Shown in pieces: positions 25,241 through 36,084 of a stretch of 64,000 bases of DNA. The notes below the pieces were generated by a model. It was not told the origin of the DNA. It saw only the letters and a list, made by a program, of their open reading frames with translations, and did not search any database. Position numbers and translations under genes: made by a program. Source of the DNA: Agelas oroides (lineage: Eukaryota; Porifera; Demospongiae; Agelasida; Agelasidae); contig OX422185.1 of assembly GCA_949130485.1 (NCBI GenBank), positions 5,474,928 to 5,538,927 on the forward strand, written 5' to 3'. Every line of letters starts with the position of its first letter. Position 1 is the first letter of the stretch.

Positions 25241-27003
25241 TGATCTATAAGCACAGTTGACACTTCTCTTTTTATTAGCTGAAGGTTTTGAGGTTAATTG
25301 TTGTGGCTGTTATTGATGCAGTTTCATATTCTTATCAGTCAGAGATGTACACAATCAAAGTTAAGCTGCAATCCTGTACATGACAGTAAGTAGTAGCAGT
25401 GCTGTAATCATGGTCGGTAGTGTTTATGATTGACAATATGCAGGGGTTTGATTTGCACATACTTTTTGATTGCTCCAAAGAAGCAGACATGTTGATCTTC
25501 TGATTTGAACAGTTTACAAAATTTACTGTAGTATAGTATGCTTTTATGTTGTGTGAATGCTTTGGCTCATAATAAAGCAGAGTAAGAATTTTCACGTACA
25601 TATGAGTTTCTAAGATATGTAATTTTTAAACTACTTTTTACATTTCATACAAAATAACCAATTCTGGTTGTACAAATCTATTGGAGCACAAAAGTTTATA
25701 TAGATGGGGTACAAATTAATAGAAGAATTGCACAAAATGATTAGAATGCACACATGCTATGAAGTTGACTGCCTACAGTTAGCCTCATTCTCAGTCCTCC
25801 CCTAGCTCCGGTTTTTGACTGCTTGTAAAAAGCTATGGTGGAAAAAGGCCTGGGAACTAGACTATCTTACAGTCATTTATAAGCTTCTTTGTGTGGTTGA
25901 ATTCACCGGGTGGTGCTGTTCTGTCACCAAGGATTGTGTCTTACCACACGCTATTTCTCTGTACATTGGCACAGCCAGGTCACAGATGATGCCAAGGCAG
26001 AGCTATGCCACTGTCGCTGTGATGTGTCCAATGATAACTTTCCAGATGTCCCGTCACTGCATATTAATTAATTTGTCATGTTCACTGTCCTTCTATGATC
26101 GTTGTGCTCAACAGTAGGAATGCCACTTACTAGTAGAGAAACTTTAATTCTATCATCACACACTCCTCAATCAACAGAAATATTACCTACCCTAAAAGTT
26201 TGGGATCTTATTTTACTGAATAGTTGTACATCTTACAAAGCATTATTAAGTTTACTGATGGATATCATCAACAATATATTGAGGGAGTGCTTTGTTGTAG
26301 TAAGCAGCTGCATCTGGCTGTATCTTTATTGCAGACTAGCATAATAGGTTGAAGTTGTAGGTTGTCTAGATACTGAGTAATGCCAATATGCTCGTGCCTA
26401 GTTCAGTTTACATTATCCGGAAGAATACAGGTACAATGTTAGGTTTATTATTACCATACTGAGGCATGGACAGGTGTCCTAAAGATGTGTACTCATATGA
26501 GGAAACATGTTCAATTTCTGCAAAACTTGCTATTAAATTCAGCTAAAAATACTGCAACTCATTCCCTCACAAAACCATACGCAGAGGAGTTATTACATTG
26601 GCATGTTATTCATTTCACTGTCTGAGTTAGCAAAATTAAATTAAAATTCCAAACTCTTTACAATGTATATTTTACAATTCCTTGTTCAGTGTTTATTTAA
26701 GTATTGCATCATTCAATTACTCATCTTCACTGAGTTCCAAATTTTATGCTGGACTCTTTCCAAACTTTACCACCTAGGTCTTATTGTAATAAATGTCATG
26801 TACAAGGCTTTAGCAAGAGGAAGAATTTCAAAGTATGTCCCAGCAAGTGTTAACACATCAACCAAAACTAGGTTCAGCTTTACACAATGCTATTTAAAAG
26901 AAAATGATAATTCACATGCATGTAATGAGACCAGGAGTGCATTGAATGCGGCCCAATACTAAAGTACTGATTAGCTATATATTTATATTTAGCTATTTAT
27001 TGA
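25241..27003. other. Upstream region of gene A, no gene seen
   Basis: This contains the 5' flank of gene A and then gene-free sequence. At about 25780-25865 there is a short TAGCCTCATTCTCAG..GCCTGGGAACTAGACTA hairpin, a divergent member of the TAGCCTCG MITE family. I could not identify a promoter motif with confidence. Confidence 0.45.
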
Positions 27004-27206
27004 GGCAAACTAGATTTATTGTTTCGCATCAGCCACTTACTCGATTTGAGTGCAGGCGGGCGGTCATTATTCATTATTCATTACTAGCATATGCTACGGC
27101 CATTAAAAGTGGGCATGTCATTGCTTGTATAAGGAGATAATGACAGTTGAGGCGGCAAGTCTCAGATGAAGTGGGTGCTGATGCGAAACAATGAATCTAG
27201 TTTGCC
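27004..27206. mobile_element. MITE with GGCAAACTAG ends
   Basis: Terminal inverted repeats of about 30 bp begin GGCAAACTAGATTTATTG and extend to TTCGCATCAGC. They are mirrored at 27176-27206. The interior of about 140 bp is non-coding. No clear target-site duplication. Confidence 0.7.
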
Positions 27207-27362
27207 TGGCCTAACTTCACAGGAGCATACATGTATGTAAAGAAAATAACAAATTCAACTCTGTGAGTGCATTGTATAACTGTGTATTCAACCAATGAAT
27301 GTATAGTGTGCGTGATTTGTAATGTAAAGAGAGGCTTCTCAGTTGGCTTCTGCATAAATGAA

Positions 27363-27551
27363 GAAGTTATCTGTTACTAACTTGAGCTCGGAAAATAACT
27401 TGCCGACGTTTCGACTGAATGCTCCAGTCGTCATCAGTGCGAAAGGCGATAATGACAGTTTTGCCCTTTCGCCCTGATGACGACTGGAGCATTCAGTCAA
27501 AACGTCGGCAAGTTATTTTCTGAGCTCAAGTTGGTAACAGATAACCTCTTC
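27363..27551. repeat. Palindrome of two inverted hammerhead-like motifs
   Basis: The arms run from GAAGTTATCTGTTAC to GTAACAGATAACCTCTTC. On the minus strand (27437 to 27408) the core reads CTGATGA, then a GACTG/CAGTC stem, then GAAAC, matching the conserved core of a hammerhead ribozyme. The plus-strand copy (27474-27504) keeps CTGATGA but has CAAAAC in place of GAAAC. Such motifs occur at the ends of Penelope-like retroelements; whether helices I and III close was not established. Confidence 0.6.
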
Positions 27552-28044
27552 ATTTAATATAAAGATATTCTGTCCGACTTGTGGTGCATTACTTCATGTA
27601 GTAGTTACTAATATAGGTAGTAAGAACAAATATTAGACAAGCTCATAGCAACAATTCTGTACTGATCAGATAAGAATGAGCCACTAATACTCTGTAATCC
27701 TTATACCATGTTGGTGTGATAACATACTCTATTACTGTCCCCTCATCCTTCCCTCCATAATTCACTGTTACTAACGGTCTAAAGGCTAATTATATTAGTG
27801 GTAGGCAAACACTTACAATTTATAGGGCGCGGAAGAAACAGCCAGTCTCGCACCGTGGCCCAAACAGTTCAACAAGTTTCACAAAGTTTCTGTCCAAAAT
27901 TTAGTTGACTGACTAACTGGCCAGCAACACTAAGTGCTAACGTACCCTGGCCTTACCTTACTGAATGTAAATATCTAAGTTTTTGATACAGAAAACACGT
28001 AAATAAATGAAAAGGGGGCGAAGTTCATAACATGATGTAATTGC

Positions 28045-28290
28045 AATTACGCAAGAAGAATGACGTCATGACTTGTATACCGCGTACCGTACCGAAGAGC
28101 TACGAGATATTTGCCTATGTATGTAGATAGCTCCAGTCAGCTCTAGAGTCCCCTTTCTCTACCTCTCAAAAATAAACAACAGAATCTAGCTTTTCTTGAC
28201 TGACTTCGTCCAGTGACTTGGCAAACAGACATCGTAGCTGTTCAGAACAAAGGTCATTCTTCTGTGGTGATGTAATTGCAATTACATCAT
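28045..28290. repeat. Inverted repeat around GATGTAATTGCAATTAC
   Basis: The segment ATGATGTAATTGCAATTAC..GAAGAATGAC at about 28052-28083 is repeated in inverse orientation at about 28252-28290. Both arms contain the palindrome GTAATTGCAATTAC. It is probably an old MITE. Confidence 0.5.
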
Positions 28291-28407
28291 CATATGGGGG
28301 ACCAACTTAGTGCGCGCGCCCCAAATGAAAAGGGGCGGGGTCACATGCTACATTTTCCCGAAAGAGGGGTCTGGGCACGAGACTAGACACGAGTGAGGAG
28401 GTGAGGT

Positions 28408-28462
28408 TAGTCTCGGATCCAGACCCTCAAAAAATCGAGGGTCTGGTTCCGAGACTAAGGTG
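28408..28462. mobile_element. Minimal hairpin MITE, TAGTCTCG ends
   Basis: The arms TTAGTCTCGGATCCAGACCCTC and GAGGGTCTGGTTCCGAGACTAA form a nearly perfect hairpin with an AAAAAATC loop. Its ends match the TAGTCTC termini of the larger elements at 404 and 4384. A half-copy (GGGTCTGGGCACGAGACTAG) lies just upstream at about 28367-28386. Confidence 0.7.
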
Positions 28463-28799
28463 AGGTAGGGATCAGGGAGACGAGGAGAGGGTGATCATGA
28501 GGCCATATGGAAAAGTGGGGTGTTCATGCTATTTACAGCATACACCGCCGGCCCAGTGAGTGGATATTAATGTTCAGCTGGTTGTTGCCACGCCTATACC
28601 TCACCTGTGCGTTCCGGAATGTTAGTAACTGGCACTTGCAATTTATTATAAACTAGGAAGATGCTTCAGCGTCATGTGGCAAGTCTGAGCAAGCAGCGCA
28701 TTGGACTATTCCATTAAATAAGGATACACCCCCTATTGACGACAACTTAATTTGTCCAGGGGGAGTTGCGGCTGATTTCTGTCACGGGGTGGTTTCTAT

Positions 28800-28955
28800 G
28801 GATTGCGAACGTCTGTCCTAGGGTATTCTATTGGTAAATGTCTGTCCTAAGGTACAATTTCCATGGCAATGTCTGTCCTAGGGTACACCGCTATCAGTAA
28901 ACGTCTGTCCCAAGGTACAATTTCTACGACAGCGGTGTCTGTCCTAGGGTAGTGT
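28800..28955. repeat. Minisatellite with GTCTGTCCTAGGGTA core
   Basis: Five copies of GTCTGTCCTAGGGTA or GTCTGTCCCAAGGTA are separated by variable spacers of 20-25 bp (CAATTTCCATGGCAAT, CACCGCTATCAGTAAAC and similar). There is no coding potential. Confidence 0.75.
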
Positions 28956-29210
28956 CTACCTTGTCAAAATCTAGGGACAACGATCTGATGTCAACCAGCC
29001 AGCGTTTTTGCGTCCTAGGTCTCTCCCGACAAGGCAAAAGAGCTCAACAGGCCGATAGGCATAGGCCAGTCAGATTGACCGGCCGAGTGCAGCTATACTC
29101 ACGTGACTATAATTGGCAAGAACCTCCTTATCCGCTTTTGCGCGCGCCGCATTGCAGGGTGTCTAAGTGATTTTTGCTTTTTTCCTTTGCTGCACTTGCT
29201 AGCTAAATCT

Positions 29211-29648
29211 AGCCTCATTCCCAGGCCCGCGCCCAGCTTCCCGTCGCTTGCAGTACGGTTAAGCGGGAGAGGGCCTGGTACATTTTCTCACGTGAGTGAC
29301 GTCACGTACAGGGCAAATTATGCGAACGTAGGCGTCATGTAAACCACAAACAACTTCGCCCGCACGCACGCACTAGAGCGCGACTATTCCGAGTCAAAAG
29401 ATGGCAGCTCACGAAGGCGATTTTATGTCGGTCTTCACGAGACAGTCGGGAGGACAGAGAGTTTTACCAAGGCAAAACAGTGGCGACACGCAGCAACATT
29501 TTAGTCGTGCTCGCCCACGTTCAATTAAAGTCTTTCTACCGTCTTTTTACCCTTGACGTCACTCACGTGAAAAAATGCACCAGGCCCTCTCCCGATTAAC
29601 CGTACTGCAAGCGACGGGAAGCTGGGCGCGGGCCTGGGAACGAGGCTA
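29211..29648. mobile_element. 438-bp MITE, TAGCCTCG family, perfect 9-bp TSD
   Basis: Inverted ends of about 100 bp begin TAGCCTCATTCCCAGGCCCG and are mirrored at the right. A perfect 9-bp duplication AGCTAAATC lies at 29202-29210 and 29649-29657. The subterminal part contains GTGAGTGACGTCACGT. It is non-coding. Confidence 0.9.
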
Positions 29649-29954
29649 AGCTAAATCTATACAACTTCTATCTTGATGATCTTCTATTAAAGCTGTAGTA
29701 TGGGTAGCTGTTGCGTTGATACCACACCATAGCAAGACACGTTTGCAGCCCACTTTTCCGTGCAGGGAAAGGGGTGGAAAGAGAGGGGTCAAAGGTCAAA
29801 AATTCCACCACATATTTTTATAGCTAGATCAGACTGCATAGCAAAATTAGATTAGATCACACATACAATCATACATTGTAGATGTAGAAACACCACATAC
29901 AAGGGGTGCAGGCCTCCAGTGGGTGAGAATACTGCGTTACAAATGCAATCACTT

Positions 29955-30019
29955 TTCACACACACACACAACACACACACACACACATACAAACACACAC
30001 ACACACACACACACACACA
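29955..30019. repeat. (CA)n microsatellite
   Basis: Almost pure CA/CACAA dinucleotide repeat directly abutting the first recognisable UBE2K exon of copy 2. It replaces the normal polypyrimidine tract of that intron, which makes the acceptor site uncertain. Confidence 0.9.
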
Positions 30020-30021
30020 AG

Positions 30022-31924
30022 GCAGTGGCCATGACCCTCCGCACAGTTCTCCTCTCCATCCAAGCACTGTTACAAGCAGCAGAACCTGATGATCTTCAGG
30101 ATGCTGTGGTGGTCAGACAGTACAAGGAGGACCCTGAACTGTGTAGGAAAACTGCCATACATTGGGCACAAGTCTACGCTGGCGGTGAGTTCACTGCCTA
30201 TCTTCCCTTCCCTTCTCATGTCCTCCACTTCCTTGCCTTCTCCTACCAAATTTTTCTTCCTTTCCTTTTCTTGCTCCCTTCCTATTATAATTTTTATCTA
30301 TCATTTTACTTCTCCCCTCCTTTCTCCTTCTATTCCCTTTCCCTCCCTTCACTGCATACTTTCATTAAACTTTCAGCACCAAAGAATTCTAAGCTTGACA
30401 ATGAGTTTGAAGATAAACTTCAACAACTACTTACTATGGGAATTTCAGAGGTATGGAGTTACAATTCACTTGTACATAAAATGGGCGGGTAAAGGAAGAG
30501 TGTGTACATAACTCCAGTATAGGCCAAAGGTCCTGGAAAAATTTTTCATCGGTACAAAAATAGAACACCTAGTCACATGCTGAAGCAACATTGGCTTCTG
30601 TCTACGCAGATAAGCTCTTGTTTTGACTTATTATTGAGGCGAGCCTGAGTGAGCCCCACACTAGCGTGACTGCATTGGGCACATGCGTGTGTATGTTTGC
30701 TTGCTTGCTGGCTTGTTTGTTTGCTTGGACTGACCACTTACTGTAAATTTCAAACGAGCGCATTGAAATATTTCGGGAAGATTGAGTGTCCACATTGCAC
30801 GTGTACTTCAGCTCAGCCATACTGTGTGAAGGGCTACTGCCAGACTGTAGCGTCGGCGAGAAAAAGACCGGGAGCGAAGGTGACTCAAGCTGGATGCGTT
30901 GGCAGCACGCACAGCAACTTACAGATAAATCTGTGTATGCTATGAGTCTGACGGTCGCCCTTAGCCCGTGCTCGTGTAACCTTAGTAGCTCCTCCAGCTT
31001 GACGAATAGCTGAATAGGGGCTTTCCAAAACCACGCCCCCTCCATTAAATTTTCTCCCAGCATCTTGATCTACCTACCATAGTTAGTACTCTATGACTGC
31101 AGACTGACTTGCAAATTTCAGCTTTATACCATGTTTCATTTGTTGGATATGCAGGCTTCAAGTTTGAAACTTTCCTGTATATTTAGATGGAGATTGGGGC
31201 CAGATTGGGTCCTAGCTCTTAAAATGTATGGGAAAACTGAAATTTTGAGTGTGCAGATCTCAGAAACTAAACATGCTATCCAGCTCAAGTTTTCCTGATG
31301 AGTACTAAGTCATATCTAAAATTCAGGACAATCAGAGGTACTCCCCAAAAGTGGGTGGGTTTTGGAAAGCCCCTATTGTCAGCATGTGTGGTCACCTACA
31401 TGTGCACATGTAGGCCTTTTAGCTATCAAATTTGCTTGACCGTCTAATTGCTCAGGCTCACCCCAGGATGATGCAGCATCTCACTAGTTGCCAGTGTGTC
31501 AGTCAGAGTACTTCAAATGGCAGCAGCATGTGGTACAGTAAGCCTGCATTTCCCAAAAGGCAAACGTACAGCACATGATGCCACAATTTATTCAAACAAA
31601 CTTGGGTAGATCGAAGCACAAACAATTTATGACATGGTCTTGAGCTTGCATTCACAGTAGGTCCACCTCATGTCCACCTGATAAGTGTTCCCAGGCCTTC
31701 CCCTGTTTTTCACAACCTCTTGTACATGTACTTGCAGCGAAGGTAAACCAAAGAGTAAAAATGGAGGAGGTCTGGGAATGAGGGTAAATTTACACCCAGC
31801 TTTCGAGGGCCTTGAAATGCTAATGCTATTGTTAATTTGTTCCCTTCCTCAGCATGAGGCCAGAACAGCGCTGTCAACGTACTCCTGGGATGTTGAGAGA
31901 GCTGTAGAGAGTATCTTCAGTTAG
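30022..31924 (+). CDS. UBE2K-like copy 2, C-terminal exons with UBA domain
   Basis: Three exons match UBE2K. 30022-30184 encodes AVAMTLRTVLLSIQALLQAAEPDD..QDAVV..QYK..PE...KTA..WAQVYAG, the end of the E2 fold, and has a GTGAGT donor. 30377-30450 (acceptor TTTCAG, donor GTATGG) encodes APKNSKLDNEFEDKLQQLLTMGISE, the start of the UBA domain. 31853-31924 encodes HEARTALSTYSWDVERAVESIFS and a TAG stop, the end of UBA. Codon phases join correctly. UBE2K builds Lys48-linked ubiquitin chains. The upstream exon with HPN and the catalytic Cys was not found between gene A and 30022, and a CA repeat occupies the acceptor region, so this copy may be truncated or may use a distant exon. Gene B lies immediately downstream in convergent orientation. 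Confidence 0.8.
31013..31377. mobile_element. MITE in the last UBE2K intron
   Basis: The inverted ends are AATAGGGGCTTTCCAAAACC and GGTTTTGGAAAGCCCCTATT. Its interior of about 310 bp is non-coding. It lies between the second and third UBE2K exons of copy 2 and explains part of that long intron. Confidence 0.8.
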
Positions 31925-32153
31925 TATGCATCAACACATGAACTATTTTAGACTATTATTATGTTGCTATTAGGTAGCGATTTGTAACATTCATGCAAGA
32001 TCTGATGAACTCACATGTAATGATATTTGTGTCTGCACTGTTGTGGTATTAGTAATTTTTCTAGGGTGCACCAGTGCAGTCACCTTGGGAACTATCATGG
32101 TGTTACAATGTTGAGAAGCACATTTACAGACCAGAATGTGAACAGAAATATAA

Positions 32154-32385
32154 TGAAGGGTTGAGAACCAGAGTGGCCTAACCCACAAACGTTGAGTTAG
32201 CCCCCACCTAACATGGGAATACTCTTAAAATGCATTTCAGAAGCTGCTGAACATTTAAGAATTTCAAATTTCTGACCACATCTTCATATGGTATGTATGT
32301 TTTTTATTGCATTTTTGTGCAATTCATGCAATTTCCAGTACTAATTTTGATTTTGGGTTAGGCCACTCTGGTTCTCAACCCTTCA
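32154..32385. mobile_element. MITE with TGAAGGGTTGAG ends
   Basis: Inverted repeats of about 32 bp, TGAAGGGTTGAGAACCAGAG.. on the left and its complement on the right, are nearly identical. The flanks are AT-rich (ATATAA and TATTATAA), so the exact duplication is unclear. Non-coding. Confidence 0.75.
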
Positions 32386-32771
32386 TATTATAAGTGTTCA
32401 ATATCATGTTAATGGTGTAAAATCACTCCATTTTGATGTAATATACCTTATTCCCAGGCCACCATCCAGTAGTCTCGTCCCCAGACCCCACCCTCTCACA
32501 AGGAGAAACAGTCTGGGGAACCAAGTCGAATTCGAATTTCTTAGGCTAGTGCACAGTGTCACCTAGCTAGCCTCGTTCCCAGGCTCTACCCTTGTCCCAA
32601 CGAAAATAATTTTCATCGGGGCGAGGGGAGAGCCTGAGAAAGATCACCAAACCCGTTCAACAGGTAATCATGTAGAGATAAAATTTACCATTGTAAGGGA
32701 AGTGCTACGTACCCCAATTTTGCAATTTCATTGGTCCTTACCATGTTTGGGGAAATGATCCCAAGAAATTG

Positions 32772-33076
32772 GACTTGTCCGGCCACCAGACCGTTTCTCA
32801 CCGGCACACATGGCCGGGCTGGGCATGGGACTAACCATCCAGGCCACCGCCTTTTTGTAGCTTGCCATTCATACGTAATAAGTATACAAATGACAAAAAG
32901 GTGGACAGAGGAGGTGGGGCATGGACTTGTCCACCAGACTGTTTCTCGCCAGGAGGCACACACGGGCACAATTTAAGACTAAAACCATCCAGGCCAGCTT
33001 TTTGTCATGCACGATAGCTTGCCATTCATACGTAATATACAAGAGCCAAAAGGGTGGACAGAGGAGGTGGGACATG
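32772..33076. repeat. Two-copy tandem repeat of about 155-160 bp
   Basis: Both copies contain ..CCACCAGAC.GTTTCTC.., CCATCCAGGCCA, CTTGCCATTCATACGTAAT and GGTGGACAGAGGAGGTGGG. The copies have diverged by small indels. The open frames across them are artefacts. Confidence 0.7.
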
Positions 33077-33650
33077 TTTAAACTTTGCTAAAACAACTTG
33101 CTGATTGATCTTGGATTTTGCTCAATTCAGCCTTTTTGTTATGGATGGACCAAGCGATCTTGATATGAGAAGTGTGACCCTTGATAACAGTAAAAGCCAA
33201 GAACTTTTGTCTACGAAAATCAATTATATTAGTAGTAACTCTATCAATTAGCAAAGGTCAACCATGCAGTAGATAGAGGCCTGGAAACAAGTCATATAAT
33301 TATGGAAACATTGAACATAGCTAAGAGTCAATTGAGGTTGTAAAAGCTTGTGATGTTGATCAGCTCAAGCAGTTAATCGAATGATGGTGGTACAATAACA
33401 AACAAACATACTATAACAATTTACAACAATGACAGCTAATGAGACAGCCAGGGACCAAGTTTAATACAGTACAATGTCAAGACAAAACAACCTAAATTTA
33501 GGCACTTGTGGGCCCACACAATGTGCCAGGGTAAAACCTCGGCAAATTGACAGCTGAGGAGAAAAACCCGTTGATAATCAGGCTTCTAAACTATGTAACA
33601 CCTATACACAACATGTAAAAAGCATTTAGCAGATGAGATATTAGTTGACT

Positions 33651-34447
33651 TTAGTTGACTGGTGACTTTGTTTGCATCCTAGTTTGAAGTTTAGAACATC
33701 TGCAAAGTAGATCTGTAGCAATGTCAGCTATCTGTCGTAGAATTTCTTTGGATTTACCACTTGCAGATTCATATCTGACACTTTCTTGTTTTGTGCTGTT
33801 TGTAACTTCAGTCTGTCTTTCTCTTACACCATGATGACCAAAAGTATCTTCACATACTCTATGGAGAGCAGGATTCTTTACTCTTTCCTGGTTTGCAAGA
33901 CATAGTTCAAACTCTAAACATCTGGAAACTAGTTTTGCAGCAATATCAACAACCACTTGTAAAGCTTCATAAAACATGGCATACTCTATTCCACTTGCAG
34001 GCATATCTTCAAAGCCTTCTTGCACTAAGACTTTAGCAGTTCCTGCTCTTGGGCTATTTTGAAACTCTAGTAGTTCAAAACATCTGGAAACTAGGTTTTC
34101 AGTAATATCAGCTATCTGTTGTAATGCTTCATCAACAATGTCTTTCTGTTCTGAGCCTTTAGTCACATCAGCAGCTGAGCTCTCTTGAATGGGAAAATCT
34201 TCCTTAGTTCTATGAAGAGCATTGCTCCTTTGGTTCCCTTCCTTTGAAGCAAATTCTAAATATCTAGAAGGTAGATCTGCAGCAATGTCAGCTATCTGTT
34301 GTAAAGCTTCATTATATCCCTCAACATCTTCAATACCACTTGCAAGTGCATCTCCTATGCTTCTTTGCTCTGACCCTTCAGTGTCTTCAGCAGCTATGTT
34401 GCTTGTGTGTCTTTGAAAGGGAGATTCTTCAGTAGAATTATCTCCTT
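33651..34447 (-). CDS. Gene B last exon: four IADIA repeats
   Basis: The exon follows the acceptor TTCTAG in phase 1 and ends at a stop at 33651. It contains four units whose cores read YNEALQQIADIAADLPSRY, DEALQQIADITENLVSRCF, YEALQVVVDIAAKLVSRCL and KEILRQIADIATDLLCRC. The units are spaced about 60-75 residues apart with Ser/Glu-rich linkers such as SEQRSIGDALASGIED. Each core looks like an amphipathic helix. I do not recognise the unit from a named family. Confidence 0.7.
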
Positions 34448-34727
34448 CTAGAATTAGAAGATATAGTCATGGAAAGATGGAGTATATAAACACTGAATCT
34501 TAGCAATTAAAACAATGATACCACATAACTGGTGACAGGCAATGATCACATATAGCGGGCACTAGACAAAATAACGTTTTGTCGTTTGCAATAGCTGAAA
34601 ATCTTAAGAAGCTGACACTATTGGCTTATGTATCAGCTGTTCACAGTGCATGAACAATCAATGAACCACATATCCCTACAAAAAATAGGCCTGGGTGTTA
34701 TGTAAAGTTACCCACTGCGTAGGACGT

Positions 34728-34754
34728 GTTTCGGCCAGTACCAGTCCTCATCAG
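34728..34754 (-). ncRNA. Hammerhead-like core motif (decayed stem II)
   Basis: On the minus strand the order CTGATGA, GGACTGGTACTGGCC, GAAAC appears. Stem II has a mismatch compared with the better copy at 59222-59248, with which it shares about 90 bp of surrounding sequence (GTTATG.AAAGT.ACCCACTG). It is likely the end of a retroelement that carries hammerhead ribozymes; activity is unproven. Confidence 0.45.
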
Positions 34755-35268
34755 CTGCACTGGGGTGACTGGGAGATGGGGACTACTATCTCATGCACAA
34801 AATGCAGTCAGGTGGCTGGCCTTATCCAAAAGGTTGATAGAAGCTCTTCAAAGCCATCTTCTCTTTGTGCGGCTGTCTTTCGTTCGAAGATCGTAGCGAT
34901 CATAATTATCACGTGTTGTCGCATGCATGCTGCTCAAATGACCATTATATTTCCCATTTGTCTAGGCTCTGCACACTGCCAAACAAAACAATCACCACTT
35001 ACGGTAACTTCTTGGAAAGCTCAAAAGAACGCTTTCTTGAAAGCTTTCACCCTAACCTTTCCATCATTCTGACTAGCTCACAAGGAAGCAAGATTTTTTC
35101 CACTATTTGTGTTGCAGTTATAGTATCGTACAGTAGTTAATATAATTATGGATGATGACTTTCTACTTCCCATTTTGTCAATTCCACTTTACTGAAAGTG
35201 GAAATTGACAAAGTGAGAATTGACAAAGAGGGAATGAGAGTAAAGCAACTAGCTACCATCAGTACTTA

Positions 35269-35673
35269 CCGTAATCTCCTGAAAATAAGCCCACCCTCGA
35301 AAATACGCCCACCTTCGAAAATACGCCCACCCCCCTTTTTTGAATGAAGTTGTTGCAAAGGGTGCTTTTCTCTCGAAAGTACGCCCACCCATTTATGCCA
35401 CAGTATATGCTGTTATGTTAAGCAAGAAGCACCGAAGAAGCAGCACAGTGCAAGAGGAGGGACTAACAAATGAAGGCAGACACCATTTGCTGTTATTGTG
35501 TAAGCAAGCGCATGACAAAAGAGGCATTGAAGAATCACTGCATGCGCAAATAATAAGGGATAGACTAACAGCGTGTGAGGTGGGCGTATTTTCGAGAGAA
35601 ATATCACAAACTCTCGAAAATACGCCCACCCCCTTCTTTCATCGCCCATGGGCGTACTTTCGAGAGATTACGG
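35269..35673. mobile_element. 405-bp MITE with CCGTAATCTC ends, TA duplication
   Basis: The ends are CCGTAATCTC and GAGATTACGG flanked by TA (35267-35268 and 35674-35675). Subterminal copies of CTCGAAAATACGCCCACC occur two or three times on the left and inverted on the right. It sits in an intron of gene B (between the exons at 35782-35836 and 33651-34447). It is probably a Tc1/mariner-type derivative. Confidence 0.8.
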
Positions 35674-36036
35674 TATTTGTGTACCCTATTGTGGCTATCT
35701 CCTATCACATTAGACTAGGTAGATAGTTTACCATAATATATAGCTAGAAATTGTGATTGGAACAAATAGACAGTATCTTACCATACAGTGAACAGCGTTC
35801 TTCATTATTAGTTCTTTTTTTGCCACTTTCATCTGACTAATATCAGGAAAACAACATGTGAACAGTTGAGTGTCTTCCCTGTCTTGTGTTCAAGTACAAT
35901 ACTGGTTATTATAACACTGTGATTATAGTGTTGTTAAGGACAAGAGAACAGGAGGAGAACAACAGAATTGAACTATACCAAGGTATGCAAGTGTACAGCT
36001 AATGAACTTAAGTATATGCAGTTGGATCAGAATGCA

Positions 36037-36084
36037 CAATGTTATTGCTCCAGGAGCACAACCTTATTGCTCCAGGAGCACAAC
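36037..36084. repeat. 24-bp tandem duplication
   Basis: TTATTGCTCCAGGAGCACAA is present twice in direct succession inside a gene B intron. Each copy contains the small palindrome GCTCCAGGAGC. Confidence 0.8.

Noticed and set aside
29923..30492. 189-residue + strand frame across UBE2K copy 2
   Set aside because: It reads through the CA repeat and an intron; only 30022-30184 and 30377-30450 match E2 sequence, with good splice sites between.
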